From: Saccoglossus kowalevskii
Taxonomy: Eukaryota > Hemichordata > Enteropneusta > Harrimaniidae
Direction: 5' to 3'
NCBI RefSeq assembly: GCF_000003605.2
Contig: NW_003115653.1
Coordinates: 1-24,841 of the forward strand
DNA: 24,841 nucleotides
Within the stretch, counting starts at the first letter, position 1, and the number at the start of each line of letters is the position of its first letter. A model generated the notes under the pieces. That model made no database searches and had not been told where the DNA came from. It saw nothing but the letters and a program-made list of their open reading frames with translations. The translations under genes were made by a program, and so were the position numbers. Positions 1 to 10,566 of the stretch are shown in pieces.

Positions 1-68
1 CAGCATGTGTGAATCTGTAAGTCCCAGCATGTTTGAATCTGTAAGTCCCAGCATGTTTGAATCAGTCC

Positions 69-268
69 CAGCATGTGTGAGTCTGTAAGTCCCAGCATGT
101 TTGAATCAGTCCCAGCATGTGTGAATCTGTAAGTCCCAGCATGCGTGAATCTGTAAGTCCCAGCATGTTTGAATCAGTCCCAGCATGTGTGAATCTGTAA
201 GTCCCAGCATGTTTGAATCAGTCCCAGCATGTGTGAATCTGTAAGTCCCAGCATGTTTGAATCAGTCC
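69..268 (+). repeat. r-linker, 200 bp
   Basis: It opens with the GAGTCTG-marked unit and runs Lr, S, L, L, S, L, S, L, S into the Lo unit at 269. The first standard L carries GCATGC in place of GCATGT at 139. Confidence 0.9.
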
Positions 269-699
269 CAACATGTGTGAATCTATAAGTCCCAGCATGT
301 GTGAATCTGTAAGTCCCAGCATGTGTGAATCTGTAAGTCCCAGCATGTATGAATCTGCAAGTCCCAGCATGTTTGAATCAGTCCCAGCATGTTTGAATCA
401 GTCCCAGCATGTGTGAATCTGCAAGTCCAGCATGTGTGAATCTGTAAGTCCCAGCATGTGTGAATCTGTAAGTCCCAGCATGTTTGAATCAGTCCCAGCA
501 TGTGTGAATCTGTAAGTCCCAGCATGTGTGAATCTGCAAGTCCCAGCATGTGTGAATCTGTAAGTCCCAGCATGTGTGAATCTGTAAGTCCCAGCATGTT
601 TGAATCAGTCCCAGCATGTGTGAATCTGTAAGTCCCAGCATGTTTGAATCAGTCCCAGCATGTGTGAATCTGTAAGTCCCAGCATGTTTGAATCAGTCC
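269..699 (+). repeat. Alpha module, short variant (431 bp)
   Basis: Starts at an AACATG/CTATAAG unit and ends before the Lm unit at 700. It is 24 bp shorter than the 455-bp standard because the TAGCATG (Lf) unit is missing: two L units pass directly to the GTATG/CTGCAAG unit at 341. The 23-bp Lk unit is at 405-427. Confidence 0.92.
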
Positions 700-1179
700 C
701 AACATGTGTGAATCTATGAGTCCCAGCATGTGTGAATCTGTAAGTCCCAGCATGTGTGAATCTGTAAGTCCCAGCATGTGTGAATCTGTAAGTCCTAGCA
801 TGTGTGAATCTGTAAGTCCCAGCATGTGTGAATCTGCAAGTCCCAGCATGTTTGAATCAGTCCCAGCATGTTTGAATCAGTCCCAGCATGTGTGAATCTG
901 CAAGTCCCAGCATGTGTGAATCTGTAAGTCCCAGCATGTGTGAATCTGTAAGTCCCAGCATGTTTGAATCTGTAAGTCCCAGCATGTTTGAATCAGTCCC
1001 AGCATGTGTGAATCTGCAAGTCCCAGCATGTGTGAATCTGTAAGTCCCAGCATGTGTGAATCTGTAAGTCCCAGCATGTTTGAATCAGTCCCAGCATGTG
1101 TGAATCTGTAAGTCCCAGCATGTTTGAATCAGTCCCAGCATGTGTGAATCTGTAAGTCCCAGCATGTTTGAATCAGTCC
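700..1179 (+). repeat. Beta module, 480 bp
   Basis: Order: Lm, L, L, L, Lf, Lq, S, S, Lq, L, L, Lt, S, Lq, L, L, S, L, S, L, S (21 monomers, summing exactly to 480). The first 208 bp, Lm through the second Lq, form the 'm-block' that recurs about 19 times in the window. A 63-codon plus-strand open frame at 704-895 is a consequence of six consecutive 24-bp units. Confidence 0.93.
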
Positions 1180-1461
1180 CAACATGTGTGAATCTGTAAG
1201 TCCCAGCATGTGTGAATCTGTAAGTCCCAGCATGTGTGAATCTGTAAGTCCCAGCATGTGTGAATCTTAAGTCCCAGCATGTGTGAATCTGTAAGTCCCA
1301 GCATGTGTGAATCTTAAGTCCCAGCATGTGTGAATCTGTAAGTCCCAGCATGTGTGAATCGGTAAGTCCCAGCATGTTTGAATCAGTCCCAGCATGTGTG
1401 AATCTGTAAGTCCCAGCATGTGTGAATCTGTAAGTTCCAGCATGTGTGAATCTGTAAGTCC
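1180..1461 (+). repeat. Nu core, long variant (282 bp)
   Basis: Ln, L, L, Ly, L, Ly, L, Lh, S, L, L, L. An additional Ly+L pair (47 bp) is present relative to the 235-bp standard, giving two CTTAAG units near 1265 and 1313. It continues into the TTCC-ended short unit at 1462, the 'TTCC tail', with the AATAAG short unit near 1557. Confidence 0.88.
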
Positions 1462-1613
1462 CAGCATGTTTGAATCAGTTCCAGCATGTGTGAATCTGTA
1501 AGTCCCAGCATGTTTGAATCAGTCCCAGCATGTGTGAATCTGTAAGTCCCAGCATGTTTGAATAAGTCCCAGCATGTGTGAATCTGTAAGTCCCAGCATG
1601 TTTGAATCAGTCC

Positions 1614-2374
1614 CAGCATGTGTGAATCTGCAAGTCCAGCATGTGTGAATCTGTAAGTCCCAGCATGTGTGAATCTGTAAGTCCCAGCATGTTTGAATCA
1701 GTCCCAGCATGTGTGAATCTGTAAGTCCCAGCATGTGTGAATCTGTAAGTCCCAGCATGTGTGAATCTGTAAGTCCCAGCATGTGTGAATCTGTAAGTCC
1801 CAGCATGTGTGAATCAGTCCCAGCATGTGTGAATCTGCAAGTCCCAGCATGTGTGAATCTGTAAGTCCCAGCATGTGTGAATCTGTAAGTCCCAGCATGT
1901 TTGAATCAGTCCCAGCATGTGTGAATCTGTAAGTCCCAGCATGTGTGAATCTGTAAGTCCCAGCATGTTTGAATCAGTCCCAGCATGTGTGAATCTGTAA
2001 GTCCCAGCATGTTTGAATCAGTCCCAGCATGTGTGAATCTGTAAGTCCCAGCATGTTTGAATCAGTCCCAACATGTGTGAATCTATGAGTCCCAGCATGT
2101 GTGAATCTGTAAGTCCCAGCATGTGTGAATCTGTAAGTCCCAGCATGTGTGAATCTGTAAGTCCTAGCATGTGTGAATCTGTAAGTCCCAGCATGTGTGA
2201 ATCTGCAAGTCCCAGCATGTTTGAATCAGTCCCAGCATGTTTGAATCAGTCCCAGCATGTGTGAATCTGCAAGTCCCAGCATGTGTGAATCTGTAAGTCC
2301 CAGCATGTGTGAATCTGTAAGTCCCAGCATGTTTGAATCTGTAAGTCCCAGCATGTTTGAATCAGTCCCAGCAT
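1614..2374 (+). repeat. Distant duplicate, copy 1 (partner 15804-16564)
   Basis: Offset is constant at 14,190 bp for the Lk unit (1614 and 15804), the chimeric Sg unit (1801 and 15991), the Lm unit (2069 and 16259) and the Lt unit (2326 and 16516). The copies part at 2375, where this one has a second S and the partner a GTG unit. Confidence 0.88.
2069..2276 (+). repeat. m-block, 208 bp
   Basis: Complete Lm-to-second-Lq block. It is followed by L, L, Lt, S, S and then a long/short dimer stretch, so it is a beta module broken after its first 13 monomers. Confidence 0.9.
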
Positions 2375-2544
2375 GTTTGAATCAGTCCCAGCATGTGTGA
2401 ATCTGTAAGTCCCAGCATGTGTGAATCTGTAAGTCCCAGCATGTTTGAATCAGTCCCAGCATGTGTGAATCTGTAAGTCCCAGCATGTTTGAATCAGTCC
2501 CAGCATGTGTGAATCTGTAAGTCCCAGCATGTTTGAATCAGTCC

Positions 2545-2999
2545 CAACATGTGTGAATCTATAAGTCCCAGCATGTGTGAATCTGTAAGTCCCAGCATGT
2601 GTGAATCTGTAAGTTCTAGCATGTGTGAATCTGTAAGTCCCAGCATGTATGAATCTGCAAGTCCCAGCATGTTTGAATCAGTCCCAGCATGTTTGAATCA
2701 GTCCCAGCATGTGTGAATCTGCAAGTCCAGCATGTGTGAATCTGTAAGTCCCAGCATGTGTGAATCTGTAAGTCCCAGCATGTTTGAATCAGTCCCAGCA
2801 TGTGTGAATCTGTAAGTCCCAGCATGTGTGAATCTGCAAGTCCCAGCATGTGTGAATCTGTAAGTCCCAGCATGTGTGAATCTGTAAGTCCCAGCATGTT
2901 TGAATCAGTCCCAGCATGTGTGAATCTGTAAGTCCCAGCATGTTTGAATCAGTCCCAGCATGTGTGAATCTGTAAGTCCCAGCATGTTTGAATCAGTCC
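2545..2999 (+). repeat. Alpha module, 455 bp
   Basis: Standard order: Lo, L, L (ending TTC), Lf, Lj, S, S, Lk, L, L, S, L, Lq, L, L, S, L, S, L, S (20 monomers summing to 455). Here it leads into an m-block that begins with CTATAAG instead of CTATGAG. Confidence 0.93.
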
Positions 3000-3183
3000 C
3001 AACATGTGTGAATCTATAAGTCCCAGCATGTGTGAATCTGTAAGTCCCAGCATGTGTGAATCTGTAAGTCCTAGCATGTGTGAATCTGTAAGTCCCAGCA
3101 TGTGTGAATCTGCAAGTCCCAGCATGTTTGAATCAGTCCCAGCATGTTTGAATCAGTCCCAGCATGTGTGAATCTGCAAGTCC
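3000..3183 (+). repeat. m-block variant with CTATAAG and one long unit fewer (184 bp)
   Basis: It sits at the m-block position, 455 bp after the Lo unit at 2545, but has CTATAAG in its first unit and two rather than three L units before the TAGCATG unit. The order downstream is as in other m-blocks. Confidence 0.85.
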
Positions 3184-3251
3184 CAGCATGTGTGAATCTG
3201 TAAGTCCCAGCATGTGTGAATCTGTAAGTCCCAGCATGTTTGAATCAGTCC

Positions 3252-3495
3252 CAGCATGTGTGAGTCTGTAAGTCCCAGCATGTTTGAATCAGTCCCAGCA
3301 TGTGTGAATCTGTAAGTCCCAGCATGTGTGAATCTGTAAGTCCCAGCATGTTTGAATCAGTCCCAGCATGTGTGAATCTGTAAGTCCCAGCATGTTTGAA
3401 TCAGTCCCAGCATGTGTGAATCTGTAAGTCCCAGCATGTTTGAATCAGTCCCAGCATGTGTGAATCTGTAAGTCCCAGCATGTTTGAATCAGTCC
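3252..3495 (+). repeat. r-linker, 244 bp
   Basis: Opens at the GAGTCTG unit and runs to the Lo unit at 3496. It is 44 bp longer than the 200-bp form, which is one added long+short dimer. Confidence 0.9.
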
Positions 3496-3950
3496 CAACA
3501 TGTGTGAATCTATAAGTCCCAGCATGTGTGAATCTGTAAGTCCCAGCATGTGTGAATCTGTAAGTTCTAGCATGTGTGAATCTGTAAGTCCCAGCATGTA
3601 TGAATCTGCAAGTCCCAGCATGTTTGAATCAGTCCCAGCATGTTTGAATCAGTCCCAGCATGTGTGAATCTGCAAGTCCAGCATGTGTGAATCTGTAAGT
3701 CCCAGCATGTGTGAATCTGTAAGTCCCAGCATGTTTGAATCAGTCCCAGCATGTGTGAATCTGTAAGTCCCAGCATGTGTGAATCTGCAAGTCCCAGCAT
3801 GTGTGAATCTGTAAGTCCCAGCATGTGTGAATCTGTAAGTCCCAGCATGTTTGAATCAGTCCCAGCATGTGTGAATCTGTAAGTCCCAGCATGTTTGAAT
3901 CAGTCCCAGCATGTGTGAATCTGTAAGTCCCAGCATGTTTGAATCAGTCC
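3496..3950 (+). repeat. Alpha module, 455 bp
   Basis: Standard 20-monomer order with Lj following the TTCTAGC junction and Lk after two S units. Followed directly by a full m-block at 3951. Confidence 0.93.
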
Positions 3951-4158
3951 CAACATGTGTGAATCTATGAGTCCCAGCATGTGTGAATCTGTAAGTCCCA
4001 GCATGTGTGAATCTGTAAGTCCCAGCATGTGTGAATCTGTAAGTCCTAGCATGTGTGAATCTGTAAGTCCCAGCATGTGTGAATCTGCAAGTCCCAGCAT
4101 GTTTGAATCAGTCCCAGCATGTTTGAATCAGTCCCAGCATGTGTGAATCTGCAAGTCC
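3951..4158 (+). repeat. m-block, 208 bp
   Basis: Complete block. The next m-block begins only 432 bp later at 4383, so two lie almost in tandem with no alpha module between them. Confidence 0.9.
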
Positions 4159-4382
4159 CAGCATGTGTGAATCTGTAAGTCCCAGCATGTGTGAATCTGT
4201 AAGTCCCAGCATGTTTGAATCAGTCCCAGCATGTTTGAATCTGTAAGTCCCAGCATGTGTGAATCTGCAAGTCCCAGCATGTTTGAATCAGTCCCAGCAT
4301 GTGTGAATCTGTAAGTCCCAGCATGTTTGAATCAGTCCCAGCATGTGTGAATCTGTAAGTCCCAGCATGTTTGAATCAGTCC

Positions 4383-4590
4383 CAACATGTGTGAATCTAT
4401 GAGTCCCAGCATGTGTGAATCTGTAAGTCCCAGCATGTGTGAATCTGTAAGTCCCAGCATGTGTGAATCTGTAAGTCCTAGCATGTGTGAATCTGTAAGT
4501 CCCAGCATGTGTGAATCTGCAAGTCCCAGCATGTTTGAATCAGTCCCAGCATGTTTGAATCAGTCCCAGCATGTGTGAATCTGCAAGTCC
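4383..4590 (+). repeat. m-block, 208 bp; start of distant duplicate 4383-4800
   Basis: Complete block, continued by L, L, Lt, S, Lr and a short unit with the rare TCTCAGC junction near 4725. The same series with the same rare base recurs from 22898, offset 18,515 bp. Confidence 0.9.
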
Positions 4591-4682
4591 CAGCATGTGT
4601 GAATCTGTAAGTCCCAGCATGTGTGAATCTGTAAGTCCCAGCATGTTTGAATCTGTAAGTCCCAGCATGTTTGAATCAGTCC

Positions 4683-4882
4683 CAGCATGTGTGAGTCTGT
4701 AAGTCCCAGCATGTTTGAATCAGTCTCAGCATGTGTGAATCTGTAAGTCCCAGCATGTGTGAATCTGTAAGTCCCAGCATGTTTGAATCAGTCCCAGCAT
4801 GTGTGAATCTGTAAGTCCCAGCATGTTTGAATCAGTCCCAGCATGTGTGAATCTGTAAGTCCCAGCATGTTTGAATCAGTCC
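4683..4882 (+). repeat. r-linker, 200 bp, with TCTC variant
   Basis: GAGTCTG unit to the Lo unit at 4883 in nine monomers. The first short unit ends GTCTC, a variant shared only with the linker at 23198. Confidence 0.9.
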
Positions 4883-5337
4883 CAACATGTGTGAATCTAT
4901 AAGTCCCAGCATGTGTGAATCTGTAAGTCCCAGCATGTGTGAATCTGTAAGTTCTAGCATGTGTGAATCTGTAAGTCCCAGCATGTATGAATCTGCAAGT
5001 CCCAGCATGTTTGAATCAGTCCCAGCATGTTTGAATCAGTCCCAGCATGTGTGAATCTGCAAGTCCAGCATGTGTGAATCTGTAAGTCCCAGCATGTGTG
5101 AATCTGTAAGTCCCAGCATGTTTGAATCAGTCCCAGCATGTGTGAATCTGTAAGTCCCAGCATGTGTGAATCTGCAAGTCCCAGCATGTGTGAATCTGTA
5201 AGTCCCAGCATGTGTGAATCTGTAAGTCCCAGCATGTTTGAATCAGTCCCAGCATGTGTGAATCTGTAAGTCCCAGCATGTTTGAATCAGTCCCAGCATG
5301 TGTGAATCTGTAAGTCCCAGCATGTTTGAATCAGTCC
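4883..5337 (+). repeat. Alpha module, 455 bp
   Basis: Standard length and order; the next module is a full m-block at 5338. Confidence 0.93.
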
Positions 5338-5545
5338 CAACATGTGTGAATCTATGAGTCCCAGCATGTGTGAATCTGTAAGTCCCAGCATGTGTGAATC
5401 TGTAAGTCCCAGCATGTGTGAATCTGTAAGTCCTAGCATGTGTGAATCTGTAAGTCCCAGCATGTGTGAATCTGCAAGTCCCAGCATGTTTGAATCAGTC
5501 CCAGCATGTTTGAATCAGTCCCAGCATGTGTGAATCTGCAAGTCC
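5338..5545 (+). repeat. m-block, 208 bp
   Basis: Complete block. A further, slightly damaged m-block begins 408 bp downstream at 5746, with a run of long/short dimers between. Confidence 0.9.
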
Positions 5546-5745
5546 CAGCATGTGTGAATCTGTAAGTCCCAGCATGTGTGAATCTGTAAGTCCCAGCATG
5601 TTTGAATCAGTCCCAGCATGTGTGAATCTGTAAGTCCCAGCATGTTTGAATCAGTCCCAGCATGTGTGAATCTGTAAGTCCCAGCATGTTTGAATCAGTC
5701 CCAGCATGTGTGAATCTGTAAGTCCCAGCATGTTTGAATCAGTCC

Positions 5746-5954
5746 CAACATGTGTGAATCTATGAGTCCCAGCATGTGTGAATCTGTAAGTCCCAGCATG
5801 TGTGAATCTGTAAGTCCCAGCATGTGTGAAATCTGTAAGTCCTAGCATGTGTGAATCTGTAAGTCCCAGCATGTGTGAATCTGCAAGTCCCAGCATGTTT
5901 GAATCAGTCCCAGCATGTTTGAATCAGTCCCAGCATGTGTGAATCTGCAAGTCC
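5746..5954 (+). repeat. m-block with one inserted base (209 bp)
   Basis: Same order as the other blocks, but the third L unit reads GAAATC instead of GAATC near 5829, one extra A in a homopolymer. The insertion breaks the plus-strand open frame kept in 17 other blocks, with no other change around it. Confidence 0.88.
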
Positions 5955-6314
5955 CAGCATGTGTGAATCTGTAAGTCCCAGCATGTGTGAATCTGTAAGT
6001 CCCAGCATGTTTGAATCAGTCCCAGCATGTGTGAATCTGTAAGTCCCAGCATGTGTGAATCTGTAAGTCCCAGCATGTTTGAATCAGTCCCAGCATGTGT
6101 GAATCTGTAAGTCCCAGCATGTTTGAATCAGTCCCAGCATGTGTGAATCTGCAAGTCCCAGCATGTTTGAATCAGTCCCAGCATGTTTGAATCAGTCCCA
6201 GCATGTGTGAATCTGCAAGTCCCAGCATGTGTGAATCTGTAAGTCCCAGCATGTGTGAATCTGTAAGTCCCAGCATGTTTGAATCTGTAAGTCCCAGCAT
6301 GTTTGAATCAGTCC

Positions 6315-6514
6315 CAGCATGTGTGAGTCTGTAAGTCCCAGCATGTTTGAATCAGTCCCAGCATGTGTGAATCTGTAAGTCCCAGCATGTGTGAATCTGT
6401 AAGTCCCAGCATGTTTGAATCAGTCCCAGCATGTGTGAATCTGTAAGTCCCAGCATGTTTGAATCAGTCCCAGCATGTGTGAATCTGTAAGTCCCAGCAT
6501 GTTTGAATCAGTCC
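6315..6514 (+). repeat. r-linker, 200 bp
   Basis: Standard nine-monomer form from the GAGTCTG unit to the Lo unit at 6515. Confidence 0.9.
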
Positions 6515-6969
6515 CAACATGTGTGAATCTATAAGTCCCAGCATGTGTGAATCTGTAAGTCCCAGCATGTGTGAATCTGTAAGTTCTAGCATGTGTGAAT
6601 CTGTAAGTCCCAGCATGTATGAATCTGCAAGTCCCAGCATGTTTGAATCAGTCCCAGCATGTTTGAATCAGTCCCAGCATGTGTGAATCTGCAAGTCCAG
6701 CATGTGTGAATCTGTAAGTCCCAGCATGTGTGAATCTGTAAGTCCCAGCATGTTTGAATCAGTCCCAGCATGTGTGAATCTGTAAGTCCCAGCATGTGTG
6801 AATCTGCAAGTCCCAGCATGTGTGAATCTGTAAGTCCCAGCATGTGTGAATCTGTAAGTCCCAGCATGTTTGAATCAGTCCCAGCATGTGTGAATCTGTA
6901 AGTCCCAGCATGTTTGAATCAGTCCCAGCATGTGTGAATCTGTAAGTCCCAGCATGTTTGAATCAGTCC
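6515..6969 (+). repeat. Alpha module, 455 bp; start of 1,730-bp tandem duplicate
   Basis: Standard alpha module. With the modules after it, it forms the first complete 1,170-bp alpha+beta+nu skeleton (6515-7684). All landmarks recur 1,730 bp later. Confidence 0.93.
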
Positions 6970-7449
6970 CAACATGTGTGAATCTATGAGTCCCAGCATG
7001 TGTGAATCTGTAAGTCCCAGCATGTGTGAATCTGTAAGTCCCAGCATGTGTGAATCTGTAAGTCCTAGCATGTGTGAATCTGTAAGTCCCAGCATGTGTG
7101 AATCTGCAAGTCCCAGCATGTTTGAATCAGTCCCAGCATGTTTGAATCAGTCCCAGCATGTGTGAATCTGCAAGTCCCAGCATGTGTGAATCTGTAAGTC
7201 CCAGCATGTGTGAATCTGTAAGTCCCAGCATGTTTGAATCTGTAAGTCCCAGCATGTTTGAATCAGTCCCAGCATGTGTGAATCTGCAAGTCCCAGCATG
7301 TGTGAATCCGTAAGTCCCAGCATGTGTGAATCTGTAAGTCCCAGCATGTTTGAATCAGTCCCAGCATGTGTGAATCTGTAAGTCCCAGCATGTTTGAATC
7401 AGTCCCAGCATGTGTGAATCTGTAAGTCCCAGCATGTTTGAATCAGTCC
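6970..7449 (+). repeat. Beta module, 480 bp
   Basis: Standard 21-monomer order. One unit carries a private C at 7309 (GAATCCG), absent from the 1,730-bp tandem partner. Confidence 0.93.
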
Positions 7450-7684
7450 CAACATGTGTGAATCTGTAAGTCCCAGCATGTGTGAATCTGTAAGTCCCAG
7501 CATGTGTGAATCTGTAAGTCCCAGCATGTGTGAATCTTAAGTCCCAGCATGTGTGAATCTGTAAGTCCCAGCATGTGTGAATCGGTAAGTCCCAGCATGT
7601 TTGAATCAGTCCCAGCATGTGTGAATCTGTAAGTCCCAGCATGTGTGAATCTGTAAGTTCCAGCATGTGTGAATCTGTAAGTCC
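7450..7684 (+). repeat. Nu core, 235 bp, GATTG tail
   Basis: Ln, L, L, Ly, L, Lh, S, L, L (ending TTCC), L. The GATTG short unit at 7685 follows, then L, S, Lv, S, Lv. A rare CCACC junction at 7815-7820 is shared with 22512-22517. Confidence 0.92.
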
Positions 7685-8068
7685 CAGCATGATTGAATCA
7701 GTCCCAGCATGTGTGAATCTGTAAGTCCCAGCATGTTTGAATCAGTCCCAGCATGTGTGAATATGTAAGTCCCAGCATGTTTGAATCAGTCCCAGCATGT
7801 GTGAATATGTAAGTCCCACCATGTGTGAATATGTAAGTCCCAGCATGTGTGAATCTGTAAGTCCTAGCATGTGTGAATCTGTAAGTCCCAGCATGTGTGA
7901 ATCTGCAAGTCCCAGCATGTTTGAATCAGTCCCAGCATGTTTGAATCAGTCCCAGCATGTGTGAATCTGCAAGTCCCAGCATGTGTGAATCTGTAAGTCC
8001 CAGCATGTGTGAATCTGTAAGTCCCAGCATGTTTGAATCTGTAAGTCCCAGCATGTTTGAATCAGTCC

Positions 8069-8244
8069 CAGCATGTGTGAGTCTGTAAGTCCCAGCATGT
8101 TTGAATCAGTCCCAGCATGTGTGAATCTGTAAGTCCCAGCATGTTTGAATCAGTCCCAGCATGTGTGAATCTGTAAGTCCCAGCATGTTTGAATCAGTCC
8201 CAGCATGTGTGAATCTGTAAGTCCCAGCATGTTTGAATCAGTCC
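8069..8244 (+). repeat. r-linker, 176 bp
   Basis: GAGTCTG unit to the Lo unit at 8245. It is one 24-bp L shorter than the 200-bp form. Confidence 0.88.
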
Positions 8245-8699
8245 CAACATGTGTGAATCTATAAGTCCCAGCATGTGTGAATCTGTAAGTCCCAGCATGT
8301 GTGAATCTGTAAGTTCTAGCATGTGTGAATCTGTAAGTCCCAGCATGTATGAATCTGCAAGTCCCAGCATGTTTGAATCAGTCCCAGCATGTTTGAATCA
8401 GTCCCAGCATGTGTGAATCTGCAAGTCCAGCATGTGTGAATCTGTAAGTCCCAGCATGTGTGAATCTGTAAGTCCCAGCATGTTTGAATCAGTCCCAGCA
8501 TGTGTGAATCTGTAAGTCCCAGCATGTGTGAATCTGCAAGTCCCAGCATGTGTGAATCTGTAAGTCCCAGCATGTGTGAATCTGTAAGTCCCAGCATGTT
8601 TGAATCAGTCCCAGCATGTGTGAATCTGTAAGTCCCAGCATGTTTGAATCAGTCCCAGCATGTGTGAATCTGTAAGTCCCAGCATGTTTGAATCAGTCC
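8245..8699 (+). repeat. Alpha module, 455 bp (second copy of 1,730-bp tandem duplicate)
   Basis: Standard order. Begins the second complete 1,170-bp skeleton (8245-9414). Matching with the copy at 6515 continues to about 7793/9523, some 1.28 kb. Confidence 0.93.
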
Positions 8700-9179
8700 C
8701 AACATGTGTGAATCTATGAGTCCCAGCATGTGTGAATCTGTAAGTCCCAGCATGTGTGAATCTGTAAGTCCCAGCATGTGTGAATCTGTAAGTCCTAGCA
8801 TGTGTGAATCTGTAAGTCCCAGCATGTGTGAATCTGCAAGTCCCAGCATGTTTGAATCAGTCCCAGCATGTTTGAATCAGTCCCAGCATGTGTGAATCTG
8901 CAAGTCCCAGCATGTGTGAATCTGTAAGTCCCAGCATGTGTGAATCTGTAAGTCCCAGCATGTTTGAATCTGTAAGTCCCAGCATGTTTGAATCAGTCCC
9001 AGCATGTGTGAATCTGCAAGTCCCAGCATGTGTGAATCTGTAAGTCCCAGCATGTGTGAATCTGTAAGTCCCAGCATGTTTGAATCAGTCCCAGCATGTG
9101 TGAATCTGTAAGTCCCAGCATGTTTGAATCAGTCCCAGCATGTGTGAATCTGTAAGTCCCAGCATGTTTGAATCAGTCC
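8700..9179 (+). repeat. Beta module, 480 bp
   Basis: Standard 21-monomer order between Lm at 8700 and Ln at 9180. Confidence 0.93.
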
Positions 9180-9414
9180 CAACATGTGTGAATCTGTAAG
9201 TCCCAGCATGTGTGAATCTGTAAGTCCCAGCATGTGTGAATCTGTAAGTCCCAGCATGTGTGAATCTTAAGTCCCAGCATGTGTGAATCTGTAAGTCCCA
9301 GCATATGTGAATCGGTAAGTCCCAGCATGTTTGAATCAGTCCCAGCATGTGTGAATCTGTAAGTCCCAGCATGTGTGAATCTGTAAGTTCCAGCATGTGT
9401 GAATCTGTAAGTCC
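9180..9414 (+). repeat. Nu core, 235 bp, GATTG tail cut short
   Basis: Standard ten monomers, with GCATATG in the Lh unit near 9302, a variant also in the nu cores at 12175 and 17787. After the GATTG unit at 9415 the order is L, S, Lv, S. A 21-bp short unit with four T follows near 9524, where the tail leaves the pattern of the tandem partner. Confidence 0.9.
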
Positions 9415-9659
9415 CAGCATGATTGAATCAGTCCCAGCATGTGTGAATCTGTAAGTCCCAGCATGTTTGAATCAGTCCCAGCATGTGTGAATATGTAAGT
9501 CCCAGCATGTTTGAATCAGTCCCAGCATGTTTTGAATCAGTCCCAGCATGTGTGAATCTGCAAGTCCCAGCATGTGTGAATCTGTAAGTCCCAGCATGTG
9601 TGAATCTGTAAGTCCCAGCATGTTTGAATCTGTAAGTTCCAGCATGTTTGAATCAGTCC

Positions 9660-9903
9660 CAGCATGTGTGAGTCTGTAAGTCCCAGCATGTTTGAATCAG
9701 TCCCAGCATGTGTGAATCTGTAAGTCCCAGCATGTGTGAATCTGTAAGTCCCAGCATGTTTGAATCAGTCCCAGCATGTGTGAATCTGTAAGTCCCAGCA
9801 TGTTTGAATCAGTCCCAGCATGTGTGAATCTGTAAGTCCCAGCATGTTTGAATCAGTCCCAGCATGTGTGAATCTGTAAGTCCCAGCATGTTTGAATCAG
9901 TCC
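9660..9903 (+). repeat. r-linker, 244 bp
   Basis: GAGTCTG unit to the Lo unit at 9904, with one more 44-bp long+short dimer than the 200-bp form. Confidence 0.9.
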
Positions 9904-10358
9904 CAACATGTGTGAATCTATAAGTCCCAGCATGTGTGAATCTGTAAGTCCCAGCATGTGTGAATCTGTAAGTTCTAGCATGTGTGAATCTGTAAGTCCC
10001 AGCATGTATGAATCTGCAAGTCCCAGCATGTTTGAATCAGTCCCAGCATGTTTGAATCAGTCCCAGCATGTGTGAATCTGCAAGTCCAGCATGTGTGAAT
10101 CTGTAAGTCCCAGCATGTGTGAATCTGTAAGTCCCAGCATGTTTGAATCAGTCCCAGCATGTGTGAATCTGTAAGTCCCAGCATGTGTGAATCTGCAAGT
10201 CCCAGCATGTGTGAATCTGTAAGTCCCAGCATGTGTGAATCTGTAAGTCCCAGCATGTTTGAATCAGTCCCAGCATGTGTGAATCTGTAAGTCCCAGCAT
10301 GTTTGAATCAGTCCCAGCATGTGTGAATCTGTAAGTCCCAGCATGTTTGAATCAGTCC
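9904..10358 (+). repeat. Alpha module, 455 bp
   Basis: Standard length and order, leading to the m-block at 10359. Confidence 0.93.
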
Positions 10359-10566
10359 CAACATGTGTGAATCTATGAGTCCCAGCATGTGTGAATCTGT
10401 AAGTCCCAGCATGTGTGAATCTGTAAGTCCCAGCATGTGTGAATCTGTAAGTCCTAGCATGTGTGAATCTGTAAGTCCCAGCATGTGTGAATCTGCAAGT
10501 CCCAGCATGTTTGAATCAGTCCCAGCATGTTTGAATCAGTCCCAGCATGTGTGAATCTGCAAGTCC
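10359..10566 (+). repeat. m-block, 208 bp (interrupted beta)
   Basis: Complete block. The distance to the next Ln unit (10991) is 632 bp rather than 480. The extra 152 bp contain another S, S, Lq series, preceded by a unit ending GTCTC near 10769. Confidence 0.88.

Larger units (their letters stand above)
49..1250 (+). repeat. Distant duplicate, copy 1 (partner 12751-13953)
   Basis: Landmarks match the later segment at an offset of 12,702-12,703 bp: the GAGTCTG unit (69 and 12771), the private GCATGC variant (139 and 12841), the Lo unit (269 and 12971), the Lm unit (700 and 13403) and the Ln unit (1180 and 13883). Both copies also lack the TTCTAGC-joined unit in their alpha module. The one-base change in offset is the extra T near 13108. 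Confidence 0.9.

Noticed and set aside
405-427. Treating the 23-bp AAGTCCAGC unit as a sequencing error
   Set aside because: The same one-base-short unit recurs at the same place in every alpha module and in the TTCC tails, so it is a genuine fixed variant, unlike the isolated clusters at 17401 and 19484.
704-895. 63-codon plus-strand open frame (MCES/SPS octapeptide repeat), recurring in 17 places
   Set aside because: It is six 24-bp units read in the one open plus frame and ends where two 20-bp units shift the frame. No promoter, start context, domain or codon constraint is visible, and one copy is broken by an inserted A (near 5829) without other consequence.
5746-5954. Pseudogene created by frameshift at 5829
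   Set aside because: The unbroken copies are not supported as genes, so the extra A is simply an indel in a satellite unit.
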